Shown here: piece after piece, positions 48,761 to 59,685 of the stretch
Position numbering within the stretch: position 1 is the stretch's first letter
Layout: each line of letters opens with the position of its first letter
NCBI RefSeq assembly: GCF_000189635.1
Contig: NW_002476301.1
Location: forward strand, 310,001 to 374,000
Source: Tetrahymena thermophila SB210
Lineage: Eukaryota > Ciliophora > Oligohymenophorea > Hymenostomatida > Tetrahymenidae
DNA length: 64,000 bases
Reading direction: 5' to 3'
Notes under the pieces: generated by a model
What the model was told of the DNA's origin: nothing
What the model saw: only the letters and a program-made list of their open reading frames with translations
The model's database searches: none
Position numbers and translations under genes: made by a program

Positions 48761-49880
48761 TTTCCTTTTTATTTAAGTTTGTTTTATTATCTTTGAAAAT
48801 ATAATAATTATCAAATTAATTTAGATTTTATACATTCATCATTTAGAAGCAAAAACACTTTACAAAGAAATTTCATTCTATTTACTAAGATTTCTTTCCA
48901 CAAAATTTAAAGCTTAATATTGCCCCAAATTAAAATCAAATAAAATTTGCTTTTTTAACAAGAATATGTGTATATCTATCTATTTATGCTTCATTATTTA
49001 TGCATTTGCACTAATAACTTTCAAATGATTCTATTAACTATTTCTTTAAACAAGAGAAAGTTCTATATCTTTCTAATTGAAATGTTTATTAGTTTGCTTG
49101 CATTCAGTCATTTATTCATTTTTATAAAAATAACTTAGTAACTAAGTAATTCATTAAGTATTTATCCAACATTTTATATGCTTTATGTATAAATATGTTT
49201 TAATCTGAGCAATTGATATGTTTTAGGATTTTACAAGTAAATTATATGATGATATTTTTATATATTTTATTCATTCAATTAACTTATTATTTATTCAAAG
49301 TTATCAGAATATTTATATGTATGTAAATCATTGTAATTATTATAAAAAACTAAACTAATAATGAAAATATGTTTTAAGTGTTAAATAATTATTAATTTAT
49401 TAATATTGAGTATGAGTTGAAATACATTTTTTAAATATAAAACGGATTTATTTTGATGTAAGTATAGTTTGATATTAGTAATCTCATTTTTTAAGCTTTA
49501 TTAATTTATTCTAATAAATAAAAAAAATTATAAGTTTAATTAAATAAATTTGAAGTTTCTTCAAGCATTTTTTATTTTTGAGATTTTATTCAAAATAATT
49601 TTAATATAATATACTTTGAAAAATAATTAAGTAGTCAAAAATAGCCAATAAAATTTGATTACTAATAAACATTTATAACGTTTATCTTTATCAAATTTTA
49701 ATATCCAAATAAATATTAATTAATTTATAAAAATATTTGTTTGCATTTACCTAAATTTTATTTGCATAAATATAAATAGAATAATATAAATAAATCAATA
49801 ATTTAATCAATAAATAATACAGATTATCTTTACAATCTACTTCAAAAGATAAATTTTAAATAAATTATATAAGCTTAAAA
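48761..49880. other. AT-rich intergenic sequence
   Basis: No supportable feature on either strand; includes the leader of the pseudokinase gene. Confidence 0.55.
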
Positions 49881-51768
49881 ATGGGTGCAAGCAAATCAAA
49901 GGATTAATAGGATTAGACAGCAGAGCTAGATTTCTCTATCGATATAGAAAATTTACAATTCGTTAAATAAGTAGAAGATGCTCGATATGGTAAATGCAAA
50001 ATTTTTAAGTCGGATAAGTTTGACCATCTTATAGCACTGGTTAGAAAAATTTTACAAAGAGATTCTGAGGTAGAATTGAAAAGTATCTAAGATACTGCCC
50101 ATTCTCTTAATAATTTAAATCATGATTCGGTAGTTAAGCTCTTGAGATTCAAGACATCTAAGAAAAGCGAGCTATGCTCATCGTATTGGAATATAGATCT
50201 TTTTTATGAGTAAATTTAAATATGAATTCATTCAAAGATTATACATAATTGATAAAATATTATTCTTTGATTTATGATAAAATTAATCAATGAATTAGCA
50301 AAAATGTAAAAAAAATAAAATTAGGTATATTAGCAATGATTTAGAATCTGATATGCAGAGAAGAAAAAAAGAAGAAGTTTTTTATGATGAGAGTGAACTT
50401 TGGCATATTATTGTTTCAACAATTGCTGCTTTAGCATATCTGCGCTCTCGTGGTTACGAACATGGAGATATTAAGCCTTCTTCCATCTTACTTAGCGATT
50501 AAGGTAGAATCAAACTTTTACCGAGCCCTATTGTGAGCTCTGGTAATTTAAATAATTACATGCAGGCATTTATGGGAATGAGAAAAGCGAAGTATCTTTC
50601 TCCTGTTCTTATGAAATCTCTCGAGTTATAAAGTTAAAGACCTCAACATAATTGCACAAAAAGTGATATATTCTCACTAGGTTTAGTTATCCTTGAAGCA
50701 GCTCTATTGATGGAGTAGGATGATATTTACGATTTCGTAAACTTTGATATAAACTAATAGGTCCTAAACTCAAAGATTGAATTCGTAAAACATATTTTAA
50801 AAAGATTGATTGTTTAAATTTATAAAAAATTTTTTTAATTAAAGGTTCAAGAGAAGTATAGCATTTAGCTAGCATAATTTATTTAATAAATGTTAATATT
50901 CGATGAGCTGGAAAGACCTGATGTAGATATTTTGTTTGCTTATATTGAGGAATTGTGCAGATAGGGTATTCAAATGGCAGATCGTATTTTCTCTTTAGGA
51001 TTAAAAGACAGACAACCAACTTATAACTACACTCATGAAAACGAAGATGAGCAATACATAAACTAATAGTTTAATGAAATGTAAAATAGCAACAGTAACG
51101 ATTATGAATCAGTCAAAAAGAATGCAAACAATAATTTTTTTACTCCTGTTAAAGAAAATGGTTACGATGATTAAGTAAAAGACTACTAAAGTGATTAAAA
51201 ATAAGCTGTCATCTATCGTTAAGAAATAGTTAGAAGAAGTAAGTGGACATTAGAAGAAAATCCTGAAAATAATTTATATCTCGGAAGTACTTCTGCATAA
51301 ATTAACTAAAATTATGACCCTAATACTAATTTAAATAAATTATATACTTTTTCTGATGCAGGAAATAGTATGAGCAAATAAATAACATTTGGATCTCAAA
51401 CAAATGGAAATTACAAAACAACACAAACTCTTCTTGATCAATACACTCCTTCAGCTTCTTATGATCCTATATTTTAAACAAGCTTACAAAAGAACAACGA
51501 TTACAACATAAATCAGTATAGTTCAATAAAAGTTCCTGATTATAATCCAAGTCTCGGATCTGGAGCTGCAGGCATATCTTCAGTAGGAACAGTACCAAGT
51601 GCATACGTACCTATGCTAGTGAAGGACTATAATTATACAAGTACTCCTTATACAAATCCTATTACACCAATTAACAATGGCACATCTCTTTATTAAACAA
51701 GTTACAATTAAAACATAAATAATCTTGACTCCATAAATAAAATTATTTCAAAATACTCCTAAGTCTGA
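49881..51768 (+). CDS. probable N-myristoylated pseudokinase
   Basis: Exons 49881-50209, 50325-50811 and 50845-51768; 579 residues. The middle gap (50812-50844, 33 bases) is in frame and could instead be coding, giving 590. The N-terminus MGASKSKD fits the myristoylation consensus (Gly2, Ser5/Ser6, Lys). Residues about 25-330 follow the protein-kinase fold: an N-lobe with VVKLLRFKTSKKSELC and the hinge FYE; HGDIKPSSILLSDQGRIKLL in place of the HRD...N...DFG catalytic region; KYLSPVL (APE-like); DIFSLGLVILEAALL (the DxWxxG helix). The metal-binding Asn is Ser and the DFG motif is missing, so catalysis is unlikely. The C-terminal 220 residues are disordered, rich in Asn, Tyr, Ser and Pro. Expected role: membrane-attached scaffold or regulator. 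Confidence 0.85.
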
Positions 51769-52016
51769 TATTAAAGGGAACTAGCAAGCTATTTTTTTAA
51801 GAAATGTAATGAAAAATGTGTGTCTATTATGTTTGTTACAAAATAAATTAAAATTAAATAGAATTAACACTTATTTATTAATTTTTATATCTTTTTTATT
51901 GGTAAAATGAAAGTTTATTATAAATCTGAATAATTTAATTTGTTAATTATAAATTAAATATTAATAGATAGACAAAAATTTTATATTTACAAAAATCTAA
52001 ACAAGTATATATATTA
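51769..52016. other. short spacer
   Basis: AT-rich, 248 bases between two genes on the same strand; no feature seen. Confidence 0.5.
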
Positions 52017-53153
52017 ATGAGTAGTTAACAACCTGATAGTCCTACTATATAAAATGTGCCTTTATAAGAAAGACACTTGATGTAAGAAAAAGTAGCCGAA
52101 GATATTTCTAAGGAAGCTTATGATTACATGCCTGTAGAGAGTTTTGGTAGCTTTTTAATTAAAAAAATGGGATATGATGAAAAATAAGGCATTGGTAGAA
52201 AGTAGCAAATAGTTAGACCGATAGAATTTGTACCTAGAAATCATAGACAAGGTTTAGGAGCTGATCCCATGCCTTCATTTTTATAAAAGTAAAAAGATGG
52301 AAAAGAAATCCCAAAGGGGTTACAAAATTTAGTTAGCAAAACGGGAAAGAGTTATAATTATATTGGAGATAAACTTATAGATAAGAATAAATAAATAGAT
52401 ATAAATGATAAGGTAAATATTATAGCTGGAAAGCATGAAGGATTGCAAGGTTTTATAACAAAAGTTGACAAAGAAAAAGAAGAATATTTAGTTGAGTTAA
52501 AAAACGGGCAAGTTGTCAAAGTAGATAAAAAATAAGTAAAGTTGATAATACCTGAGCTGGAAAAGATGTAGGAAGAAACTAAACATAAAGAATAAAGTGA
52601 TAGCGAAAGTGAAGCAAGTAGTTAAGGTAATGCTGAATCTGATTAAAGTGAATCAAGTGATGATGAAAAAAGTAGCAGCGATCATGAGAAGAAAGCCAAG
52701 AAATCTAAAAAGATTAAAAAAGACAAAGATAAAAAAGACAAGAAGAGTAAAAAAGATAAGAAAAGCAAGAAAGATAAAAAGAAGAAAAAAGACTCAAAAA
52801 AGAAAAGACTAAAATGGGTAGAGCCTCTTATTAGAATACGTATTATTAGTAAAAAATATAAGGATGGGCAGTTCTACAATGTGAAGGCAATTATATCAGA
52901 TATAATAGATTGCTATACATTCACAGTAATTACTCCTTCAAAAAACACATTAGAAGATTTAAGAGAAAAGGATATAGAAACTATCATTCCTGATATTGGA
53001 AAAAAAGTTAAAGTACTAACAGGTGAAAATAAAGGTCATGTAGCTACTTTATTGGAAAGAAATAAAAGGAAAAATGAAGTTGTGGTTCAGATAGTTGATA
53101 CTATGGAAACTATTATTTTATCCTAAGATGATGTTTCTGAAGTTGTAGCTTGA
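52017..53153 (+). CDS. GPKOW: G-patch and KOW protein (GPKOW/Spp2 homologue)
   Basis: Single exon, 378 residues. A G-patch-type motif starts near residue 39 (PVESFGSFLIKKMGYDEKQG then IGRKQQIV and RHQGLGADP-like RNHRQGLGADP). A first KOW motif follows at about 130-170 (INDKVNIIAGKHEGLQGFIT). Next come an acidic Ser/Glu stretch and a strongly basic Lys/Ser tract (about 215-262). The C-terminal domain has RIRIISKKYKDGQFYNVKAI and a second KOW (DIGKKVKVLTGENKGHVATL). Order and sequence match human GPKOW, Arabidopsis MOS2 and yeast Spp2, in which the G-patch activates the spliceosomal DEAH helicase Prp2/DHX16. Nuclear, spliceosome-associated. The Lys-rich insert is longer than in animals. The gene itself lacks introns. 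Confidence 0.92.
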
Positions 53154-53863
53154 ATGGCAAATATAAATTAATTCTACATTAACAAGTTTGTATAAAATAT
53201 CAAAAAATTCTAAAGAAATTTTTTTGCAGATTTCTTTGCTTGGTTTTTACTAAATAATTAATTTATTAATATTTTTAATAAAAATTTTATCTACTAATAA
53301 TTTAAGAATACTTCTATATATAAAATTTAGTGAAATAAAATTTCTTACTATGACAATTCCTCAAAAAGCTTAGTTGAAATAACTTTTACTTCTATTTAAA
53401 AATTCATTATTTTCATTGATTCTTCGAGGATTGTGTATATATTATTTTAGCTATTTCAATTTATTAATAATATTATTAATAAATAATATTTTTTATTCTA
53501 ATGTTTTTAATATTTAACTCTTTATTCTATCTCTTTTTAACTTAATATAAATCAAAAATATATTTGCTTGTAACAATTGTTTTCTAATACTAATAATTTG
53601 TATTATAGATGCTAACAATTCAATTAATTATTAACTTAGGTTGCATATATTAAACAAAAATTTTGGAAAGTCTTTTATAGGGTGAGAATTTTGAAAATAA
53701 ACTGTTTTAGAAAATTTTATAGATATTTTTTCTTAAAATAACTTCTGTTTTGCTAATTAGAATTAATTTTAAAATGCCTGTTTAATATATTTAATAAAAT
53801 TTAATTTAAAATATTTAGATTCTTAAAATTTCTAATATTTAATTATTAAATAAATAAATCCAC
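53154..53863. other. intergenic region between convergent genes
   Basis: AT-rich; no feature recognised. Confidence 0.5.
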
Positions 53864-55319
53864 TCACTTTAAAGAAGAGATAACTTTAGTTGCATCAATT
53901 TTAGGAATGCATTATAAATATTAATAAATTTATGGTTAGAATTCAAAATCATATTTAAAATGTTTGAATTAATCTAAATTTTTTAAAATCGTTGTTTATT
54001 CTTCTAATCTTTTAAAGTTAAATGTCCCATTATAATCTCTATGAAATTCATTCATTCTTGCAATCTATGAAAGACTAATACCTATATTAATATTTATTAA
54101 AAATAATTTTTAAAAAAATAAATTTGTAAGTAATAGAAATAAATATTCACCAATATAAGGAACTGCAGGTAAAGGAGAATTATTTTATTGAAGTGCTAAG
54201 TTTACTTAATTAGAAAAGCAAACATCCAATTTTTTTAATTTTCTTTGAGAGATAATATTTATGTAATCAATCATTCCAGGAAATAGAAATTTTGTTGTTT
54301 AGATACTAAGATATAACGAATATGAGCTAGAAAAATTATTGTATAACTTAAGTTAAAATGCTAAACTTATGATTTATTCGATTATTGTCACCCTACTTTT
54401 AAAGGGAGATTATCCTGGCTCGTACAAGGAAGAAAAATATACTAAAACACAACTAAAATTGCTTAAGCAGTCAAAAAATTATATAAGAGGAGCAGTAAAT
54501 TTATTAGGATATTTTTTGTGGTTTAAAATAGTGCGATTATCCAACTAAAAAAGCAAAAATTATTCATACAAGCATATTTACTAAGCCAAGATGATAATTT
54601 AATCTTTTTGCATTATTTCATAAACTTTTTCAACATATCTATCAAGCACGCAGTCTGATTTAATTTTTTTTATCACTAAATTGTACTAAAAATTCTCCTC
54701 GTCATCAATATTGCTTGCTAAAACCTCTTCAAACCTTTTTAAAATATTCTCTAGCTATATTTAAATCCATTTTGTTTTTATGCACTCTGATTTGCAAATT
54801 TCAATCAGCATATTTAGAAAACTTCCCTAAACTCCTTCATCGTATTTGATAACTGTACTATTGTGCTTAAATAATTTATATTACCCAAAAGCTAATCAAA
54901 ATTTAATTATTCTTTTTATATAATTTTCATGTTTTTTAATTTAGAAATAAAGTTATTCGTTGCTCATTTTTATAAAATATAAATACCGTAATCCATAGTT
55001 CTAAAAACACAATTATTCTGATATGAACTTTAGTCCCATTCTGCTTGAAATACTCAAGTATTTTATTGAACATTTCTTCTTCTGAAAATACAGTTATGTA
55101 ACAAAAAATGAAGTAGTCATAGATATTTTTGATATTTGCTGTATACTAAGAATATATGAAATTACTGCCACTTGAAGTGAATTAGTTTTATTTATTTGAG
55201 TATATTTCTTAGCTTTGAGAAACTCTCACACAATCATTTTCAAGCTCTTCTTTAAAAAGTAAATCTAAAAGTTCATTTAGCTTCCAGTTTAATTTTAAAT
55301 TTAATTATTCTGAACTCAT
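53864..55319 (-). CDS. Ras-type guanine-nucleotide exchange factor
   Basis: Three exons on the minus strand, 55319-54987, 54865-54151 and 54081-53864; 421 residues. Residues about 55-175 resemble the RasGEF N-terminal (REM) module: DYFIFCYITVFSEEEMFNKI, then VHIRIIVFLELWIT and further helices. From about 235 the CDC25-homology catalytic domain follows: APLIQFFDCLSNFSCVLVYF, SRVTIIEQIISLAFQLKLYN (family: ERAKVIEKFIKIAEHCRELNN), the helical-hairpin region, SPLPAVPYIGISLSQIARMN (family: PCIPFLGLYLKDLT) and a C-terminal helix. Such proteins load GTP on Ras-family GTPases. It is near minimal in length, with no extra regulatory domain. The 121-base intron was placed by frame and domain continuity. 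Some REM-CDC25 boundary residues are divergent. Confidence 0.85.
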
Positions 55320-56499
55320 TCTTTATATTTAAAAAGTAAAAATTATTAGTATAAAGAATATTGATTTATTAATATTTTTGGTAGTTTAAAATCTTTGATA
55401 GTAGCTGAGTAACCAGTAAATTTTCAATTAATATTGATAAAGTAAAATACTTTATTCTAACTATCTAGAAGCTTATGTAAACTAAATTAAATAAACAAGC
55501 ATATATTTAAAAAAACTAAGCTGTTGAAGTAATTTTAGAAACATGGATATTGAAAAGTAATATAAAAAAGCATTTCCTTGATCTACATGTAAATTTTAAT
55601 AAAAATTAGATTAATTTAAACAAATAATTTTTTTAAAATTAAATATTTGAATTGTGAGTATTTAAATAAATTTTAAATTATTAAAAATCACTTATTTCAT
55701 AAAATTAAACATCAAAATATTTGAGAAAAATTAAAATTAAAGTTATGTAAAGCTATTGTTATGAAATTTATTTCTTTTTAAATTATTAAAGAGGATAATT
55801 ACATAATAGTAATAAGTATAATATTTTTCGATTTAAATAAAAATTAAATTATTTTAGAGTGATAAAATAGTAGTTTATTTAAGACTTATTAATTATTCAT
55901 TAATAAATAGTTTAAGTAATTTATTTTATGATAAATAATAAATTTTAAAAAGAAATAAGAATTCATCATTTGAAATGAAATTATCAATTCTCCATATCCT
56001 ATAAAATTTTTATTATTGAATAATATGCAAGGTTATTTTTATATTCAAATTAAAACTTAATAAATTATTTTTTATAGTTTTTCTCAAAAAAGTTGAAAAA
56101 GATATAACTCGCTGAAATAAAAATAATTTATTTATTTAAATTAACTAAAAATATTTATTTAACTTCTTCAAAAGAATAAAGAAATTTAATCAATATTCAT
56201 TTGCTTTCAGATTTCTTGTGCAAATTTATAATTCATCATCAATAAACAGTTTAAATAGTTTTTTTTGAGAAATGATAATTAAAATTTTCAAGTATCAACA
56301 CTTTTAAATCAAAATGAAGGCTTTTTTTTTAATATAAATAAATTATTTTATTTTTCTATAAAAAATATTTGAATAAATTAAAATAATTTGCTTTAATAAA
56401 AATTAAAACATATTTATTTGAATTTCTTTAAAATAATATAGCAATTAATCATTCAGTTTTGATTTCTAATCATTTTTTTAATAAGATAACTTTTCTGAA
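55320..56499. other. AT-rich intergenic sequence
   Basis: No supportable gene or RNA on either strand. Confidence 0.55.
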
Positions 56500-57790
56500 T
56501 GATATTAAATAGTTTGGAGCGGGGAAAAAATTTTCAAATTTTAATTTTATTAAAAGGGGATTTTATTTTGTTTTTTCTTATAATTATTTAATAAAAAAAA
56601 ATTATCAAGCTAGGACTGGAGCAGAAAGGCAAACTATCTTACTATAGACTAACATCCATCAACCATAAGTTTTTAACATAAACCAAATTTTTTTCGGAGA
56701 GTCTTCGGCAAAAACTCCCGGCGACTTTGACCACTTTTCAAATTTTAAGATATCTTTATGACATTATGGAAAATTTTTAAAGGAATCTAACTTTCATTCT
56801 TGTTTTTGAAACACCTCATTCTCTATCTATTAATCAATCTTCTCTAAAACTCGCAAAAGTGGGAGTCGATTATTAAAAGAAAGGGATAATAATGAAAGTT
56901 AGCGAGGAGAACGGTTAGCTAAATAGTGCTTATCCTCCCGTAAAAGCACTAAGAGCTAAGTTTTTAAAAGTTTTCTCCCTAGTATTTCTTAAATACTTTG
57001 TTTAATGCTTTCATCTCAGTTGACAGACTAAAGAGTGAATTTGCTTTAAACAAGTTTATTTTTGAGATCCAAAGGAAACAAATACAATAAATGGGAAGCT
57101 TTTATCGAAAGAGAAAGCTATAAGTTTTTGAGGTCTACCATAATGTTATTTTAAGAATCATAAAATTTAAAAGCTCAAACGTCTCAACTTCCATGATCCC
57201 AATCCAGATAGGCTTATATTCTTAACATTAGATGTGTGCATCTGATTTAAGTTAAAAGAGCTACAGAATGACAATACTTTATATTTCAATATAAATAAAT
57301 TGACTTTCTTAGGATATTATAGAAACTCTTGCTATTAGATTTCTTCATATCCTCTCTTGTATAAGCCACCAATGCGCTTCGATTAAAATTTTAATCAAGT
57401 TTTAGGGGTTTCTCTATCTTAAAACCACTTCTTAATAAGATCCCCTATATAAAAAAAGCATTGGCGACTCCCTTTATATACAAAAGAACGTCTTTTGCTA
57501 TATAAATAGGTATATTTCAATTGAAATATGATGGACAAGATGGTTAGCTATAGTTTGATAGTCACTTAATTAATTAGTGCTTTTGGAAAGATTATATTAG
57601 TAGTTTCTTGAAATGAACAGATAATCTGGAAGAATTGTGCTATTTAGCTAGGTCCTTTTATGTATAATTAAGAGTATTCATTTACTCTTTGCTCAAATTA
57701 TACGCTTCTATCCTTCTACGACCCCGGCTAAGTTTTTCATCTTAAATCAAATCGTGGCAAAAATTCTCTTTCCAAAATTCTCTTTCAAAC
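56500..57790 (+). other. block of atypical composition, probably decayed coding sequence
   Basis: Over about 1.3 kb the GC content is visibly higher than in any other intergenic stretch and the sequence lacks homopolymer runs. On the + strand all three frames in turn have long stretches with protein-like composition (for example SYYRLTSINHKFL near 56620, GQLNSAYPPVKALRAKFLKV near 56920, QLKYDGQDGQLQFDSHLINQ near 57520). There is no single open frame and no convincing introns. I see no rRNA, tRNA or known transposase signature. Most likely it is an old copy of a protein-coding element or gene with several breaks, of unknown family. Confidence 0.35.
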
Positions 57791-58200
57791 TTAAAAAAAT
57801 ATATTTTAGGAGGCAATAAATATATAAAAAGTATTTTTTAAAATAAAAAATAGGAGGCACAACCATTTTAATATATTAACTTAATAAAAAATAGCTTTAA
57901 ATTTACAACAAATTTTTAAAAAGATAAAAATTAACTCATAAAAATAATAAAAAAACTAAAAAAATTGAATAAAACAATTCAGATAAATAAAAGACCTTAA
58001 AAAAAGGCAATTAAGCAAAAAAAACACAAACCAACAAAGAAAAAAGAAATAAATAAACAAAACAAATAAAACAAGAAAAACCTAATAAAAATAAATAGAT
58101 GAAACTAAAAGCAAAATAAAAAGAATACAAATAGCAAAAGAATGAATCAGATAAATAAAATAAATACAAAAATAAAAATTAACATTAAATCAAACCAATT
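57791..58200. other. A-rich, T-poor tract
   Basis: From about 57900 to 58195 the + strand is dominated by A with few T, a strong strand asymmetry not seen els­ewhere in the window. It follows the atypical block directly. Two near-identical short words (AGGAGGCA at about 57809 and 57851) stand at its left edge. It has no coding potential of note. Confidence 0.5.
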
Positions 58201-58728
58201 AAGACATAACCTTTGCTATTCATCTATGCTGCTTCATTTAGTATTTTTCATTGATTGATTGACTAACTTTAAATTGGCTATGAATTTTGTTAAAATAAAA
58301 ATGCTTATTTATTAGTTGTTTAAATATTTATTAAATCTATCTACTGTTTTATTAATGGTTCCCAATTATTTATTTTTGTTTTAGCTTTAAATATTACTAA
58401 AATATATTTTATTTAAGATTATTTTTTTTTATTTTACATAAATAATTTAATTTTATGCACTTGGAATTAATTTAAGTGTTCACATTTATTTTCAAGGCAA
58501 AAAACATGATAATAATTTAGATCCTATTTTGTATCAGATATTTTTTTTACTGATAATCGTAAAATAAAATTTGTTTTCTTGTAAAAATAAAATTTTTTCT
58601 AGAAATATAAATTCAATATTACTATAAATTTGGTACTACTTAACACAAAAATATATCAGCTTATTTGTTAACATTTTAATTTAACAATTTTACTTGCTTT
58701 ACTTATTTATTTATTTACTTACTTATAA
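58201..58728. other. AT-rich intergenic sequence
   Basis: Ordinary AT-rich DNA downstream of the amidinohydrolase gene; simple TTTA repeats near 58700-58725. No gene seen. Confidence 0.5.
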
Positions 58729-59685
58729 TCAATTTTTCTTTTGAGGTAAATTAATTTCTGCTAACATGCATCTAGCACTACCACCACCAATTCTTTCAAT
58801 AGTAGGAATAGGAAGAGCAATAATTTCACCATATTTTCTGAAAATAGCCAATTATTCTTCAGTATATCCTTTGAAAGCGGTTTCTGACATTACAGTAAAA
58901 GTTTTATCACCTGTTTGGTTTCTTACTTGTAAAATGTTACCACATAAACTTTTTTCAGTTTATTATTCTGAGATAATAATAACTTCTCTATCTTCAGAAA
59001 GTTTAGCAACAACTTCTTCTGCTTTTTCACCAACAATGCAGCTTTTGCAAACAACGGCAAACTTTTAAGCAATACTCATAAGAATGTTTGTGTGATAGAA
59101 GGGTTTACCTGAGACTGAGCTTCTGCTTTCGAACATAATAGCTTCGTATCCATTTTCTTAGGCCCATTTTTAAAAGATTTCAGGGTTAGCACGTTAACTA
59201 ATATTGCAATAAGCTCTTCTTTTTACTCTATCAATGATCAAAGATCCTGTACCTTCTAAAATTTAACCGTTATGCTAGAAATTTTATACTTAATTAACCT
59301 AAAACTACTCTAAGAGCTATTCAATAATGAATCTAAATTAATTTTTTTCGGCATCTCTATTCTTTGCAAACATAGGGTAAAGGATAACTTTTCCATTAGG
59401 TTCTGTGCTGATCCAATTGTTAGGGAAAACGGCATCAGGAGTGATATTAGCATCAAGTTCATTAGTTCTTGATTTATCGAATACAATGACATTAACACCA
59501 TGTTTCTTAAGTAGCTCAACAGAGTTATCGAATTCAGAGATAGCTGCTTAACGAATTTATTCAGTTGTCTCAGCTTCGCTATTTTTGTTCATGAATTCGT
59601 TATCGACTGCAGTCTATTCGTTATAGATAAAGTCAATAGGACGAATCATCAAAATGCTTCCTGTAATTTACTATTCAAGACTCAT
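58729..59685 (-). CDS. CtlX-type amidinohydrolase (arginine deiminase/DDAH superfamily)
   Basis: Single exon on the minus strand, 318 residues, start 59685-59683, TGA 58731-58729. It matches the bacterial CtlX group of the guanidino-group modifying superfamily throughout: GSILMIRPIDFIYNEQTAVD at the N-terminus; TPDAVFPNNWIS (substrate-binding Asp); VILYPMFAKNR; ILEGTGSLIIDRV (Glu of the Glu-His pair region); PFYHTNILMSIAQKFAVVC (catalytic His); CGNILQVRN; and IERIGGGSARCMLAEI, with the nucleophilic Cys at about residue 306. Family members hydrolyse guanidino or ureido groups of arginine derivatives, releasing ammonia or amines; the natural substrate here is not known. No signal peptide, so cytosolic. 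The bacterial character, lack of introns and adapted codon use point to an old horizontal transfer. Confidence 0.92.

Noticed and set aside
54258-55319. Long + strand frame free of TGA, starting MQSIIPGNRNFVVQ
   Set aside because: It lies antisense to the RasGEF gene, whose minus-strand translation matches REM and CDC25 motifs; the frame stays open only because TCA is rare in that phase.
56500-57790. Ribosomal RNA or mitochondrial insertion as explanation for the GC-richer block
   Set aside because: I looked on both strands for universal rRNA words (for example the GTGCCAGC and AAACTTAAAGGAATTG regions) and found none; the match at 56770 is too weak.
58766-59068. + strand frame starting MHLALPPPILS
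   Set aside because: Antisense of the CtlX-type gene, which is supported by conserved catalytic motifs on the minus strand.
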